Assembly (NCBI GenBank): GCA_014529385.2
Contig: CM043944.1
Location: forward strand, 83,626,884 to 83,690,883
Source of the DNA: Adiantum capillus-veneris
Taxonomy: Eukaryota > Streptophyta > Polypodiopsida > Polypodiales > Pteridaceae
Direction: 5' to 3'
DNA length: 64,000 nucleotides
Part shown: positions 20,757-30,789 of the stretch, in pieces
How positions within the stretch are numbered: the first letter of the stretch is position 1
Layout: each line of letters opens with the position of its first letter
Program-made: the position numbers and the translations under genes
Notes under the pieces: generated by a model
Databases searched by the model: none
The model's input: only the letters and a program-made list of their open reading frames with translations
What the model was told of the DNA's origin: nothing

Positions 20757-21502
20757 TCAATTGTGAAAGATGACAAGTACAAACGTTATGTATGGCTGAA
20801 ATTATGACACCAAAAAGAGCACCCATTTTTGTAGCCAGTTGCTACATTCCTCATCATGATTCCCCCTTTTATGCTTGCATAGATAGAGATCATCCATTTT
20901 TTGATTTAGAAGAGGACATTGCTTATTTCAAAGGTAAAGGTGATGTTATTGTATTTGGGGATATGAATGCTCGTAGAAAAACATTGCAACATGATACTCA
21001 ACAATTTGATATGTCATACCTTTCAAGGGAGTTGGAGGAAGTTCATTTCTATGATCATTCTTCAATGGATAAGAAAGAGTTGGATCACTATGGAAAGTTA
21101 CTTTTACACATGTGTAATAGCACAGGTATGCTCATTCCCAATGGTGTATCTTTGTGGAGTGGAACCAATGGATTTACATGTAGGAGACATAATGGGGATA
21201 GTGTGATTGACTATATGCTACTCTCCGAAGCCATCATGTATCACATGAAGAGTTTTATGTTTGGCCAATGGACCGCGGAATCTGACCATCGCACTTTATG
21301 TATTGACCTTTCATGTGGAGAAGCAACTAAGCATGATAATCTCAGCCAAAGGAAGAGCAATTATCAATGGGCACCAATGTACATTGAAATGATTGAGCAA
21401 AAATTATGGATGAAGAAGCTTCAATATGATGCACCATTGGAAACTAAACGGGAAGCTTTCAAGAAAGTTATTTGTTCTTGTGCCAAGAATGCTTTGCTAT
21501 AA
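20757..21502 (+). pseudogene. LINE APE-type endonuclease domain (continuation of 6558-7336)
   Basis: Reading resumes after the Tat insertion with IVKDDKYKRYVWLKL, then VASCYIPHHDSPFY. VIFGDMNAR (endonuclease motif with Asp and Asn) follows, then NGDSVIDYMLLS and SDHRTLCIDL, the terminal Ser-Asp-His motif. These are the classic APE endonuclease motifs of LINEs, which nick target DNA for target-primed reverse transcription. One stop lies near the start of this part, and the frame ends at 21502 before the linker. Confidence 0.8.
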
Positions 21503-23903
21503 AGCATCTCCATGGTATCAACAAAGATAGATCACGTAAAAGGTAGTTTGATAAAGAATGTCAAGATGCTCAAAATTCCTTGATAAAGCTTGATGCAACT
21601 ATGGACAAAGACAGCTATCAAGTCATTTGCATACATACAAGGCATTGATTCAAAAGAAGAGAAGAAGATGGGAAGTAAAGCAACAAATTTTTCAAGTCCA
21701 AGAAAAGGCACATGCATGTGGAAGATTTTGGAGAAACTTGAGGGGCAAGCGAGTTGAGAATTTTGGTAACTTGAGTCTTGTGGATATGTACACACATTGT
21801 AGGAAATTATATGAGCAAGCAAATGCTGAAAAAATGCCATTTTATGGTTCACTCCCATGTATGCCCTCTTTTTTTACTATTGAGGATGTATACGGTGGGC
21901 TTGAAAAGTTGGCCACTCGCAAAGCGGGAGATCTTCAAGGTATCAAGCCGGAGATGATAAAATGGACGAGAGATTTTACCCATGAGTGGATATGTGATAT
22001 GTTCAACCTTGCACTTCAACATGGTATGCCTTATGTTGGAGTACTAATTGGGTTAAGCCTTTGCATAAAGGAGGGGATGTAAAGAATGTAAACAACTACC
22101 GGACTATAATGATTGGGTCTCTTATGGAAAAGTTGTTTGGGTGCATAATGGAGATGAAACTGAGTGATTGGACTGAAAAGAATGACAAGCGTGCAAAGAG
22201 ACAAGCGGGTTTTCATCGATGCCATAGCACCATTGATCGTCTTGTCACTCTTCGTGTTCTCATGGAGGAAAAAAGGCAAGCGATTGTACTATTGTTTTGT
22301 GGACTTTAAGAAAGCCTTTGATATGATTCCATGTAACAACTTGTGGAGAAGGATGGAAGAACTCCAAGTGCCAAGTGAGTTTATGCTTGCAATTTCTCAA
22401 ATCTATGAGAAGGTGATTTGTCCATTGCACATGGAAAGAGAATTTTTAGAAATTTTTGTATACACTATTGGGGTTAAACAAGGATGCTTGTTGTCAACAA
22501 GTCTCTTTGGTCTATGCATCGATCAATTGGAACAAACGGTACTTGAATTTATGCAAGAAGAAGGCATTGAAGAGGTCACTATTTGCAATGCGGTAATCAT
22601 GCTTTTGTTGTATGCGGATGATGTAGTGCTTCTAGCACACACTTGAGAAGATGCACAAAAGCTTATGGTTGTCCTTGAGAACTTTTGCTTGCATAGTGGG
22701 CTGATTGTGAATGAATCCAAAACAAAGGTTATGCTTGTGAAAACCAACCATAAGGAGAAGCCATGCATTGTGTACAACAATGAGACACTTAAAGTTGTTG
22801 AGAGCTTTAAGTACCTTGGCCTTGAGGTTCCGCCCAATCACAAGTGGCATGAATGTGCTATGCGTTGTTTGGAAGCGGGAAAGAGAGCATATTATGCATT
22901 TGAGGATATGTGTAATGCGGGAAACATCAAGTGTTGGGTTCTCAAGAAGTATCTTTTTGACGCATTGGTGACACCGGTTCTTCTTTATGGAGTTGAAGTG
23001 TGGGGCGGGAGTATCTAAAAGTCTACTTGGAAAGAGTTTGAGAATGTCCAAAAGCGTTTTCTTACAAACTTTCTCCAAGTGAAGACACAAAGACCATATA
23101 TGCTCCTACTTCTTGAGTCGGGATGTCTTCCAATTGAGGTTATGGGCATGGAAAGAGTTGTGGAGTACATGATAAAGATGCGTCAAAACCCCTCACATTG
23201 ACTCCCTACAATTTCATGGGAAGCAAGCAAAAAAGTTCAAAAGATGCATAAAAGCAAGATCTTGAGCACGGGATGGATGCAAGACATAAAGAAGTGGTTT
23301 GGGAGATGGGATGCATTACACTTGCTACATGATGCTTCAATTGACTCCCAAGTGAAGGAAGCTTTTCTACAACGCCAATGTATTATGGCTTAGGAGAAAT
23401 CCGGTGGGTCATGCTTCCTACATTACACCACCCATATTGCCCCCAACTACAAAACCATGCTCTTTGCTGAAAGAGGAAATCATACTCACACGTACATGCT
23501 TGAGCCTATCTCCTTGTCGGCGATACTCACTATCGTAGCCATTCGTCTTACATCCCATTTCCTTTGATGCAAGACAGGGCGTTGGGGAAATGGAGAAGAG
23601 TCAAATCAAATGTGCACATTATGCTCACTGCAAGTTCAAGAGTCTGAGTACCACACCATACTAGAGTGCTCAGCTTTTGGTCACATCCGAACTTGCTTCT
23701 CTCACATTTTCAGCCATTATGTAGACGTACACTCTTTCCTCTCCCGCCAAAGTGTCGGCTCTCTATCGACTCTCATCACCATAATTTTGGAGCATCGAGA
23801 GTCACTCATCAGCCATACACATACTACATCACGTGGAACATTGGTCCCATAGGTCATATTTGACCTCTGAGGACGATAATAAAATCTCTCTCTCTATCTC
23901 TCT
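21503..23903 (+). pseudogene. LINE reverse transcriptase, C-terminal zinc motif and 3' tail
   Basis: The reading is broken into frames 21627-22082, 22061-22309, 22164-22646, 22665-23018 and onward. Motifs in order: KPLHKGGDVKNVNNYRTIM, AGFHRCHSTIDRLVTLRVL, FVDFKKAFDMIP, GVKQGCLLSTSLFG, catalytic LLLYADDVVLLA, KYLGLEV and LYGVEVWGG. A C-terminal CTLC...HTILEC follows, resembling the zinc motif found after many plant LINE RTs (near 23610-23690). Several frameshifts and stops make it inactive. The element ends near 23879-23903 in AATAAAATCTCTCTC, a CT-rich tail into which the copia element inserted. Confidence 0.85.
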
Positions 23904-24062
23904 TGTTAAGTATGGAGCATGATTTACCCTTGTAATTTTCTGTGGTAAAAGCGCACATTTGTAAGGCCCCCATTATGAGGAGAAGCCATCGTGCGTGAAG
24001 AAAAATCACTGACCGGAAACCAAAATTTTCACGGACAAGAATCAGGGGCAACTTTAGAGGCC

Positions 24063-24085
24063 TCGGGGGCGGAGGCCCCCGAGAC
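24063..24085 (+). repeat. Hairpin followed by a T run in the LTR
   Basis: Arms CTCGGGGGC and GCCCCCGAG with loop GGAG, followed by about ten T. The same unit occurs three times in the 3' LTR. It could act as a structured element or a Pol III-type stop; no evidence favours either. Confidence 0.6.
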
Positions 24086-24129
24086 TTTTTTTTTTTGCCC
24101 GGAATATTCCTTTTTGCCGGAATATTATG

Positions 24130-24245
24130 CCCTGACGGCGGCCGGAAAGTGGTCGGAAAACAACCGGTCGGTTGGCCGGTGGCCGGTAGTCAATGGGCGG
24201 TGGCCGGTGGTCGGAAGTCAATGGCCGATGGCCGGTGGCCGAATT
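24130..24245 (+). repeat. GC-rich GGCCGGT-type minisatellite in the LTR
   Basis: Repeated GGCCGGTGG and GGTCGGAAG words; the 3' LTR has a version of different length at about 29643-29760. Its composition stands out from the AT-rich surroundings. Long frames on both strands here are products of that composition. Confidence 0.7.
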
Positions 24246-24371
24246 CAAAAGCGGACTTGTCTTCTCAAGGGTGGCCACACATGGGCGGATTGGAGGGTCC
24301 GATTTGGACTTATTCGCACAAGGGCGGCTACACATGGCTATCTCTCATAAGAGAGGGCAGCCCTTTTGGCC

Positions 24372-24379
24372 TATAAAAG
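24372..24379 (+). promoter_or_regulatory. TATA box 1 of the copia 5' LTR
   Basis: TATAAAAG in the context GGCCTATAAAAGGAGGCC. It is the upstream one of the two promoters in this LTR. Confidence 0.7.
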
Positions 24380-24820
24380 GAGGCCATTTCTACACACATT
24401 TCATAGTGTGAAGTTGATGCAACAAGGTGAGTGTGAGGTGGTGAGAGTGAAGCAAGGCGGGAGCTCTATCAAGGGTTTAATCCCTTTGTAAACTACTTCT
24501 TCTTTTGAAGTGCTAAAGCCATTGAGTGGCTGCTTTCCCGTGGACGTAGCCCACATTGGGTGAACCACGCATGTCATGTGTACTCTCTCTCTCTCTCTCT
24601 ACTCTATAATCTCTTCTGTGTGAAATCTATCTCTCTCCATTAAGTAATCTACTAAAAAATCTATTTAGCTACGTCTTATTTCCTAACAACAATTCAAAAG
24701 CGGACTTGTCTTCTCAAGGGTGGCCACACATGGGCGGATTGGAGGGTCCGATTTGGACTTATTCGCACAAGGGCGGCTACACATGGCTGTCTCTCATAAG
24801 AGAGGGCAACCCTTTTGGCC

Positions 24821-24828
24821 TATAAAAG
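24821..24828 (+). promoter_or_regulatory. TATA box 2 of the copia 5' LTR (duplicated)
   Basis: The same TATAAAAG context in the duplicated half. A transcript from here would lack the first TATA region but still include an LTR end and the primer site. Confidence 0.65.
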
Positions 24829-25137
24829 GAGGCCATTTCTACACACATTTCATAGTGTGAAGTTGATGCAACAAGGTGAGTGTGAGGTGGTGAGAGTGAA
24901 GCAAGGTGGGAGCTCTATCAAGGGTTTAATCCCTTTGTAAACTACTTCTTCTTTTGAAGTGCTAAAGCCATTGAGTGGCTGCTTTCCCGTGGACGTAGCC
25001 CACATTGGGTGAACCACGTATATCGTGTGTACTCTCTCTCACTCTCTACTCTATAATCTCTTGTGTGTGAAATCTATCTCTCTCCATTAAGTAATCTACT
25101 AAAAAATCTATTTAGCTACGTCTTATTTCCTAACAAC

Positions 25138-25149
25138 TGGTATCAGAGC
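25138..25149 (+). other. Copia primer-binding site
   Basis: TGGTATCAGAGC, the exact initiator-tRNA-Met primer site, two bases after the LTR end. Confidence 0.9.
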
Positions 25150-25208
25150 AAGGTTTGCTCGTAGCTAAATTATCTCAAGGAAAGGATTCCTTGAATTGAG
25201 TAGGAATT

Positions 25209-28200
25209 ATGGCGGAGGAAGGGAAGCTCAAGATTGAGAAGTTCAACGGCAAAAACTACCAACATTGGAAGATGCAGATTGAAGACTATCTCTACCAGAA
25301 GGACCTCTATTTGCCACTAGGCGGTCTTGCGAAGAAGCCCGCAACAATGGCAGATGAAGCATGGATTGTCCTTGATCGAAAGGCACTGGGAACAATCCGG
25401 TTAAGCTTGGCGTCAACGGTGGCCTTCAATGTTTCGGAGATGAAGACCACGGAGGACTTGATGAAGTCACTTGACGACTTCTACGAGAAACCATCGGCAT
25501 CCAATAAGGTATTTCTTATGAAGCGCTTGTTCAATCTAAAGATGGCAGAGAATGGTTCAGTTGCAGAACACCTAAATGACTTTAACACAAACATAAGTCA
25601 ACTTCGATCAGTGAAAATCAATTTCGATGACAAAGTGCGAGCTCTCCTTATACTATCATCTCTACCGGATAGTTGGGACAGCCTTGTGATGGCTGTAAGT
25701 AATTCTATCTCTGGCACAAATACTCTTAAGTTTGATGATGTTGTGGGTGTTCTCCTAAGCGAGGAAATGAGAAGGAGAAGCACAGGAGAATCATCAAGTG
25801 CTGCACTATCAGTGGAAACAAGAGGAAGGCCTAAGGAGAGGTTCAAAAATCAAAAGGGTCGTGATCGCTCAAGGCGGAGCAAGTCACGCACAAAGTCAGT
25901 TCTTGAATGTTGGAACTGCGGCAAGAAGGGCCACGTCAAGAAGGATTGCTGGTCCAAGAAGAAGAAGGAGACAGAGTCTCAAGACAACAAGCCAACATCG
26001 GAGGCCAATGTGGCAGGTAAAGTAGAGCAAGATGCTCTAATTCTCTCATTAGACAATGTGTCTAATTCCTGGATAGTAGATTCCGGGGCTTCATTCCATG
26101 CGACACCACACAAGCAACATTTCCAAGACTACACCAAAGGTAATTTTGGGTATGTATACTTGGGAGATGATGAATCTTGTGAGATTGTCCGCAAAGGTAC
26201 AATTTCTGTCAAAACTGCTAACGGAAATGAATGGAAGCTTAAAGATGTTAGGCATGTTCCTTCTCTTCGCAAAAATTTGATCTCTACAGGACAATTGGAC
26301 GATGAAGGTCACAACATTGCATTCGGAAACAAACGATGGAAGATCTCAAAGGGATCTTTGGTGGTTGCCAAGGGAGAAAAAGTCGGTACACTTTACTTGT
26401 GTACTGTTAGCACGCAACCTTCAGCTTGTGCAACAACTACAGAAGTTGACAGTGCGGTGTGGCACTACCGACTTGGGCATATGAGTGGCAAAGGAATGCA
26501 AATCCTTCAAACAAAGAAGCTTCTACCAGGTTTGAAAGAAGTGGACTTAGAGTTCTGTGAAGATTGTGTTTATGGTAAACAAAAGAGGGTAAAATTTCAA
26601 AAATCAGGAAATGAAAGAAAAAATAAAAAACTTGAGTTGGTTCATTCTGATGTTTGGGGTCCTGCAAGTACACCATCACTTGGTGGCTCATTGTACTATG
26701 TAACATTCATAGACGATGCGACTAGAAAAACATGGGTTTATGTCATGAAGAATAAATTCGATGTATTTTCCATATTTCAAAGGTGGAAAGCCTTTGTGGA
26801 GAATGAAACAGGTACCAAGGTTAAATGCCTCAGATCCGACAATGGAGGCGAATATTGCAGCCAAGCTTTTGAAAGCTTTTGTGCTAGCAATGGCATTCGG
26901 AGGCAAAGGACAACCCCAAGGACACCTCAACAAAATGGGATTTCGGAAAGGATGAACAGGACAATCATGGAACGAGCACGAAGCATGCGGCTACATGTAG
27001 GCCTACCGCTTGAGCTTTGGGCGGAAGCTGTAAGTACGTCTGTGTACTTAATCAATCGGTCACCCTCAACGGCATTGGATGGGGGAGTTCCAGAAGAGGC
27101 ATGGACAGGTAAAACGGTGAATTATGCATTTCTCAAAGTGTTTGGGTGTGAGGCTTTCATGCACATAGATAGAAGCCTAAGATCAAAGCTAGATGCAAAG
27201 TCCAAAAAGTGTTTCTTCATTGGCTATGGAGAAGGAGACTTTGGGTATCGCCTATGGAATCCTGAAGATGGTAAAATCTTAAGGAGTAGGGATGTAATAT
27301 TTAACGAACAAAATATGTACAAAGATTACTTGGAAAGAAAACAAACAAAAGAAACAGGTGATGAGTACATGGAGCTTGAGGACGGTGAAGAATCAAGGAC
27401 TGCAAACGGTGACAATGTGCAACAACGTCAACCAAATGAGGAGCCTCAACCTATTCCCCGAAGATCTACAAGAGCAAGTAGACCTCCAGAAAGGTTTGTT
27501 CCTTCCTTCAACCATCTCTTGATCTCAGATTCTGGAGAGCCGGAATCATACGAAGAAGCTATGCAACATGAATCCAAAGAAGAATGGACGAAGAGCATGC
27601 AAGTGGAGATGGACTCACTACATCGCAACCAAACATGGAAGTTGGTTGAGTTTCCTAAAGGTAAGCGGGCACTTCAAAACAAATGGGTGTACAAGCTGAA
27701 GGAAGAAGAAGGTGGGAAGAAAAGGTACAAGTCTAGGCTTGTGGTAAAAGGTTTTTCTCAAAAGAAAGGTATTGACTTCAATGAAATATTTTCTCCTGTT
27801 GTAAAAATGAACTCAATTAGACTTGTCTTAAGCCTTGTGGATACTCATGATCTAAATCTCGAGCAAATGGATGTAAATACGGCATTCCCTCACGGTGACT
27901 TAGAGGAGGAAATCTACATGCTTCAACCAAAGGGGTATGAAGTAAAAGGTAAGGAGAAAATGGATTGCAGATTAAAGAAGAGCTTGTATGGTTTAAAGCA
28001 AGCATCAAGACAATGGTACTTGAAGTTTGATCGATGGATGTTGGATCATGGATTCACAAGATGCAACTCGGATCACTGCGTCTACACAAAGAATTTGGGA
28101 GATGGGAAATTCATCATCCTAATGTTGTATGTTGATGACATGTTGATTGCAAGTGCTAACATGCAGGACATCAAAGACCTAAAAGAGGAGCTGTCCAAAT

Positions 28201-29090
28201 CTTTTTCAATGAAAGATTTATGTGCTGCAAAGAGGATACTTGGTATGAAAATATCAAGGGACAGGACGAAGAAGACAATAAAGCTATCTCAAGAAGATTA
28301 CATCAAGAAGGTACTAGAAAGGTTTGCAATGCAAAATGCAAAACCAGTTTCTACACCTTTGGCTGGTCATTTTAAACTAACAAAGGATATGTGTCCAAAG
28401 ACAAAAGAGGAGATAGCCTATATGTCTAAAGTTCCATATGCTACAGCGGTAGGTTCTCTAATGTATGCTATGGTCTGGACAAGGCCAGACATTGCACATG
28501 CAGTGGGAGTTGTGAGTAGGTTCATGGACAACCCAGGTAAAGAGCATTGGCAAGCTGTGAAGTGGATACTTAGGTATCTAAAAGGGACAACAACAAATGC
28601 TTTGTATTTTGGAGGAACTGAAATTTTACTAGAAGGGTATGCTGATGCAGATATGGCAAGTGACAAAGATACTCGAAGGAGCACTACTGGCTATGTGTTC
28701 ACGGTTAGAGGCACAGCAGTAAGCTGGGCTTCAAAGCTGCAGAAAGTGGTTTCACTTTCTACCACGGAAGCAGAGTATGTAGCAATGACGGAGGCAAGCA
28801 AAGAAATTCTGTGGCTTCACAGATTCTTAGAAGAGCTTGGATTCAAACAAGACAATTGTGTCTTGTATAGTGATAGCCAAAGCGCTATCCATCTTGCGAA
28901 GAACTCAGCCTTTCATTCAAGGACAAAGCACATTGAGGTGAGATATCACTTCATACGCACTCTTTTTGAAGAGGGACAGCTAAAGCTAGGAAAGGTGCAT
29001 ACAAGTGAAAATCCTATAGACATGTTTACAAAAGTGGTCAACAAGGAGAAGTTGAGCTTTTGCTCATCTTCAATCGGCATTCAAGGATAA
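25209..29090 (+). CDS. Gag-Pol polyprotein of a Ty1/copia element, intact
   Basis: 1293 codons without interruption. Gag (UBN2-like) starts MAEEGKLKIEKFNGKNYQHW. The zinc knuckle is CWNCGKKGHVKKDC (C234, C237, H242, C247). The protease is WIVDSGASFHAT (D291). The integrase has an HHCC finger (HYRLGH near 419, then CEDCVYGK) and core motifs HSDVWGP, RSDNGGEY and a Glu in NGISERMNR. The reverse transcriptase has NKWVYKLK, FSPVVKMNSIR, LYGLKQASRQWY and catalytic YVDD (974-977). RNase H has GYADADMASDKD, STTEAEY and SDSQSAIHLAKN. Domain order PR-INT-RT-RH defines copia; the look of Gag and RT suggests the Tork lineage. It probably supplies all enzymes for its own transposition. Confidence 0.95.
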   Translation: MAEEGKLKIEKFNGKNYQHWKMQIEDYLYQKDLYLPLGGLAKKPATMADEAWIVLDRKALGTIRLSLASTVAFNVSEMKTTEDLMKSLDDFYEKPSASNKVFLMKRLFNLKMAENGSVAEHLNDFNTNISQLRSVKINFDDKVRALLILSSLPDSWDSLVMAVSNSISGTNTLKFDDVVGVLLSEEMRRRSTGESSSAALSVETRGRPKERFKNQKGRDRSRRSKSRTKSVLECWNCGKKGHVKKDCWSKKKKETESQDNKPTSEANVAGKVEQDALILSLDNVSNSWIVDSGASFHATPHKQHFQDYTKGNFGYVYLGDDESCEIVRKGTISVKTANGNEWKLKDVRHVPSLRKNLISTGQLDDEGHNIAFGNKRWKISKGSLVVAKGEKVGTLYLCTVSTQPSACATTTEVDSAVWHYRLGHMSGKGMQILQTKKLLPGLKEVDLEFCEDCVYGKQKRVKFQKSGNERKNKKLELVHSDVWGPASTPSLGGSLYYVTFIDDATRKTWVYVMKNKFDVFSIFQRWKAFVENETGTKVKCLRSDNGGEYCSQAFESFCASNGIRRQRTTPRTPQQNGISERMNRTIMERARSMRLHVGLPLELWAEAVSTSVYLINRSPSTALDGGVPEEAWTGKTVNYAFLKVFGCEAFMHIDRSLRSKLDAKSKKCFFIGYGEGDFGYRLWNPEDGKILRSRDVIFNEQNMYKDYLERKQTKETGDEYMELEDGEESRTANGDNVQQRQPNEEPQPIPRRSTRASRPPERFVPSFNHLLISDSGEPESYEEAMQHESKEEWTKSMQVEMDSLHRNQTWKLVEFPKGKRALQNKWVYKLKEEEGGKKRYKSRLVVKGFSQKKGIDFNEIFSPVVKMNSIRLVLSLVDTHDLNLEQMDVNTAFPHGDLEEEIYMLQPKGYEVKGKEKMDCRLKKSLYGLKQASRQWYLKFDRWMLDHGFTRCNSDHCVYTKNLGDGKFIILMLYVDDMLIASANMQDIKDLKEELSKSFSMKDLCAAKRILGMKISRDRTKKTIKLSQEDYIKKVLERFAMQNAKPVSTPLAGHFKLTKDMCPKTKEEIAYMSKVPYATAVGSLMYAMVWTRPDIAHAVGVVSRFMDNPGKEHWQAVKWILRYLKGTTTNALYFGGTEILLEGYADADMASDKDTRRSTTGYVFTVRGTAVSWASKLQKVVSLSTTEAEYVAMTEASKEILWLHRFLEELGFKQDNCVLYSDSQSAIHLAKNSAFHSRTKHIEVRYHFIRTLFEEGQLKLGKVHTSENPIDMFTKVVNKEKLSFCSSSIGIQG

Positions 29091-29140
29091 GAAGCCAGAA
29101 TGGAAAGCAGTCACAGGTTTGGTTTGGAGATCAGTCTCCA

Positions 29141-29150
29141 AGTGGGAGAT
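29141..29150 (+). other. Copia polypurine tract
   Basis: AGTGGGAGAT directly before the 3' LTR, the standard copia form. Confidence 0.85.
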
Positions 29151-30196
29151 TGTTAAGTATGGAGCCTGATTTACCCTTGTAATTTTCTGTGGTAAAAGCG
29201 CACATTTGTAAGGCCCGCATTATGAGGAGAAGCCATCGTGCGTGAAGGAAAATCACTCACCGGAAACCAAAATTTTCACGGACAAGAATCAGGGGCAACT
29301 TTAGAGGCCTCGGGGGCGGAGGCCCCCGAGACTTTTTTTTTTTGGCCAGACCATTATGAGGAGAAGCCATCATGCGTGAAGGAAAATCACTCACCGGAAA
29401 CCAAAATTTTCACGGACAATAATCAGGGGCAACTTTAGAGGCCTCGGGGGCGGAGGCCCCCGAGACTTTTTTTTTTTGGCCAGACCATTATGAGGAGAAG
29501 CCATCGTGCGTGAAGGAAAATCACTCACCGGAAACCAAAATTTTCACGGACAAGAATCAGGGGCAACTTTAGAGGCCTTGGGGGCGGAGGCCCCCGAGTC
29601 TTTTTTTTTTGCCCGGAATATTCCTTTTCGCCGGAATATTATGGCCGGCCGGCGGCCGGAAAGTGGTCGGAAAACAACCGGTCGGTTGGCCGGTGGCCGG
29701 TGGTCGGAAGTCAATGGCCGGTGGCCGGTGGCCGAATTCAATGACCGGTGGCCGAATTCAAAAGCGGACTTGTCTTCTCAAGGGTGGCCACACATGGGCG
29801 GATTGGAGGGTCCGATTTGGACTTATTCGCACAAGGGCGGCTACACATGGTTGTCTCTCATAAGAGAGGGCAGCCCTTTTGGCCTATAAAAGGAGGCCAT
29901 TTCTACACACATTTCATAGTGTGAAGTTGATGCAACAAGGTGAGTGTGAGGTGGTGAGAGTGAAGCAAGGCGGAAGCTCTATCAAGGGTTTAATCCCTTT
30001 GTAAACTACTTCTTCTTTTGAAGTGCTAAAGCCATTGAGTGGCTGCTTTCCCGTGGAGTAGCCCACATTGGGTGAACCACGTATATCGTGTGTACTCTCT
30101 CTCTCTCTACTCTATAATCTCTTGTGTGTGAAATCTATCTCTCTCCATTAAGTAATCTACTAAAAAATCTATTTAGCTACGTCTTATTTCCTAACA
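29151..30196 (+). repeat. Copia 3' LTR with a three-fold 134-bp tandem repeat
   Basis: 1046 bp. Units beginning CATTATGAGGAGAAGCC start at 29218, 29352 and 29486 (period 134). Each contains the CTCGGGGGC hairpin and T run. Without the two extra units the LTR is about 780 bp, like the basic 5' LTR. A TATA box is at 29885-29892. Confidence 0.88.
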
Positions 30197-30231
30197 TCTC
30201 TCTCTCTCTCTCCCCCCCCCCCCCCCCCCCT
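30197..30231. repeat. CT tract followed by poly-C
   Basis: CT units followed by about 20 C. It is probably part of the pre-insertion CT tail region of the LINE. Confidence 0.9.
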
Positions 30232-30479
30232 AGGAGGGCCAAGGCTCGCTCTAAACCAAAGGAAAGAGTATTTTCCCATCTTTCTCTCTCGCTTCCAACC
30301 TTAGTCAAGGGATGAAGGAGGGGTAATTGAAGGGCCAATATCACTCTCTATTCCTTGATCTGTTTAATGAAGGAAAGTTGGAGAGAGATGAAGACAAACT
30401 TAATATATACTTTCAAAGTACCCTGTAGAGCAAGGGTAGACAAATAAGATGGGTAATTGCTAAACTTAAAGGGAATCTA

Positions 30480-30720
30480 TAATACAAAATCCTTTTGGAA
30501 GGGGGACTAGCTCCACATAAACCCGGTCCTCAACTGTTGTCATGTTTTCTAGCTCTTTCTCTAAGTATAATGGTTATGTTGCTACTGCTAATTAAATTCA
30601 CCCTCTCTGTTCTCAAAGTAGTCTCACAAAAATGCTCACTCTAATTCTCTTAATTCCACTATTCAAAGTTAATAGGCCATTTCCATTACACTGATAGCCA
30701 TATGTGGCGTAGTTTGAGAC
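30480..30720 (-). repeat. LTR fragment of the chromodomain Ty3 family
   Basis: On the minus strand it contains ACAACAGTTGAGGACCGGG, then TATGTGGAGC and a CCCCC run. It aligns with 36590-36650 and 50670-50735. It is a third, inverted copy of the same LTR region, with no coding part attached. Its outer limits are uncertain. Confidence 0.6.
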
Positions 30721-30789
30721 TAGGTGGTTTGCAAGTGGGTATGATATGCTATATAATTATACAATTAAGAAGGAGCATTTTGCAGCCAT

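Larger units (their letters stand above)
23904..25135 (+). repeat. Copia 5' LTR with duplicated promoter half
   Basis: 1232 bp. A full LTR-length copy runs from TGTTAAG at 23904 to CTAACA at 24688. Then 24691-25135 repeats 24241-24688, including the TATA box and the LTR terminus. The LTR therefore has two TATA boxes (24372-24379 and 24821-24828) and two LTR-like 3' ends. Confidence 0.88.
23904..30196 (+). mobile_element. Complete Ty1/copia element (Tork-like), apparently autonomous
   Basis: 5' LTR 23904-25135, primer site 25138-25149, gag-pol 25209-29090, polypurine tract 29141-29150, 3' LTR 29151-30196. The five bases on each side are TCTCT (23899-23903, 30197-30201), a fitting target duplication although both lie in CT-rich sequence. 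All protein motifs are intact. The LTRs have a common core of about 780 bp but each carries a different internal duplication. Confidence 0.92.

Noticed and set aside
24063-24095. Hairpin plus T run looking like a bacterial terminator
   Set aside because: The context is a plant LTR retrotransposon, so a Rho-independent terminator makes no sense. Kept only as a structural repeat.
24054-24411. Overlapping 70-119-codon frames on both strands in the copia LTR
   Set aside because: The GC-rich GGCCGGT repeat has few stop codons in any frame; the frames are not conserved in the partner LTR.
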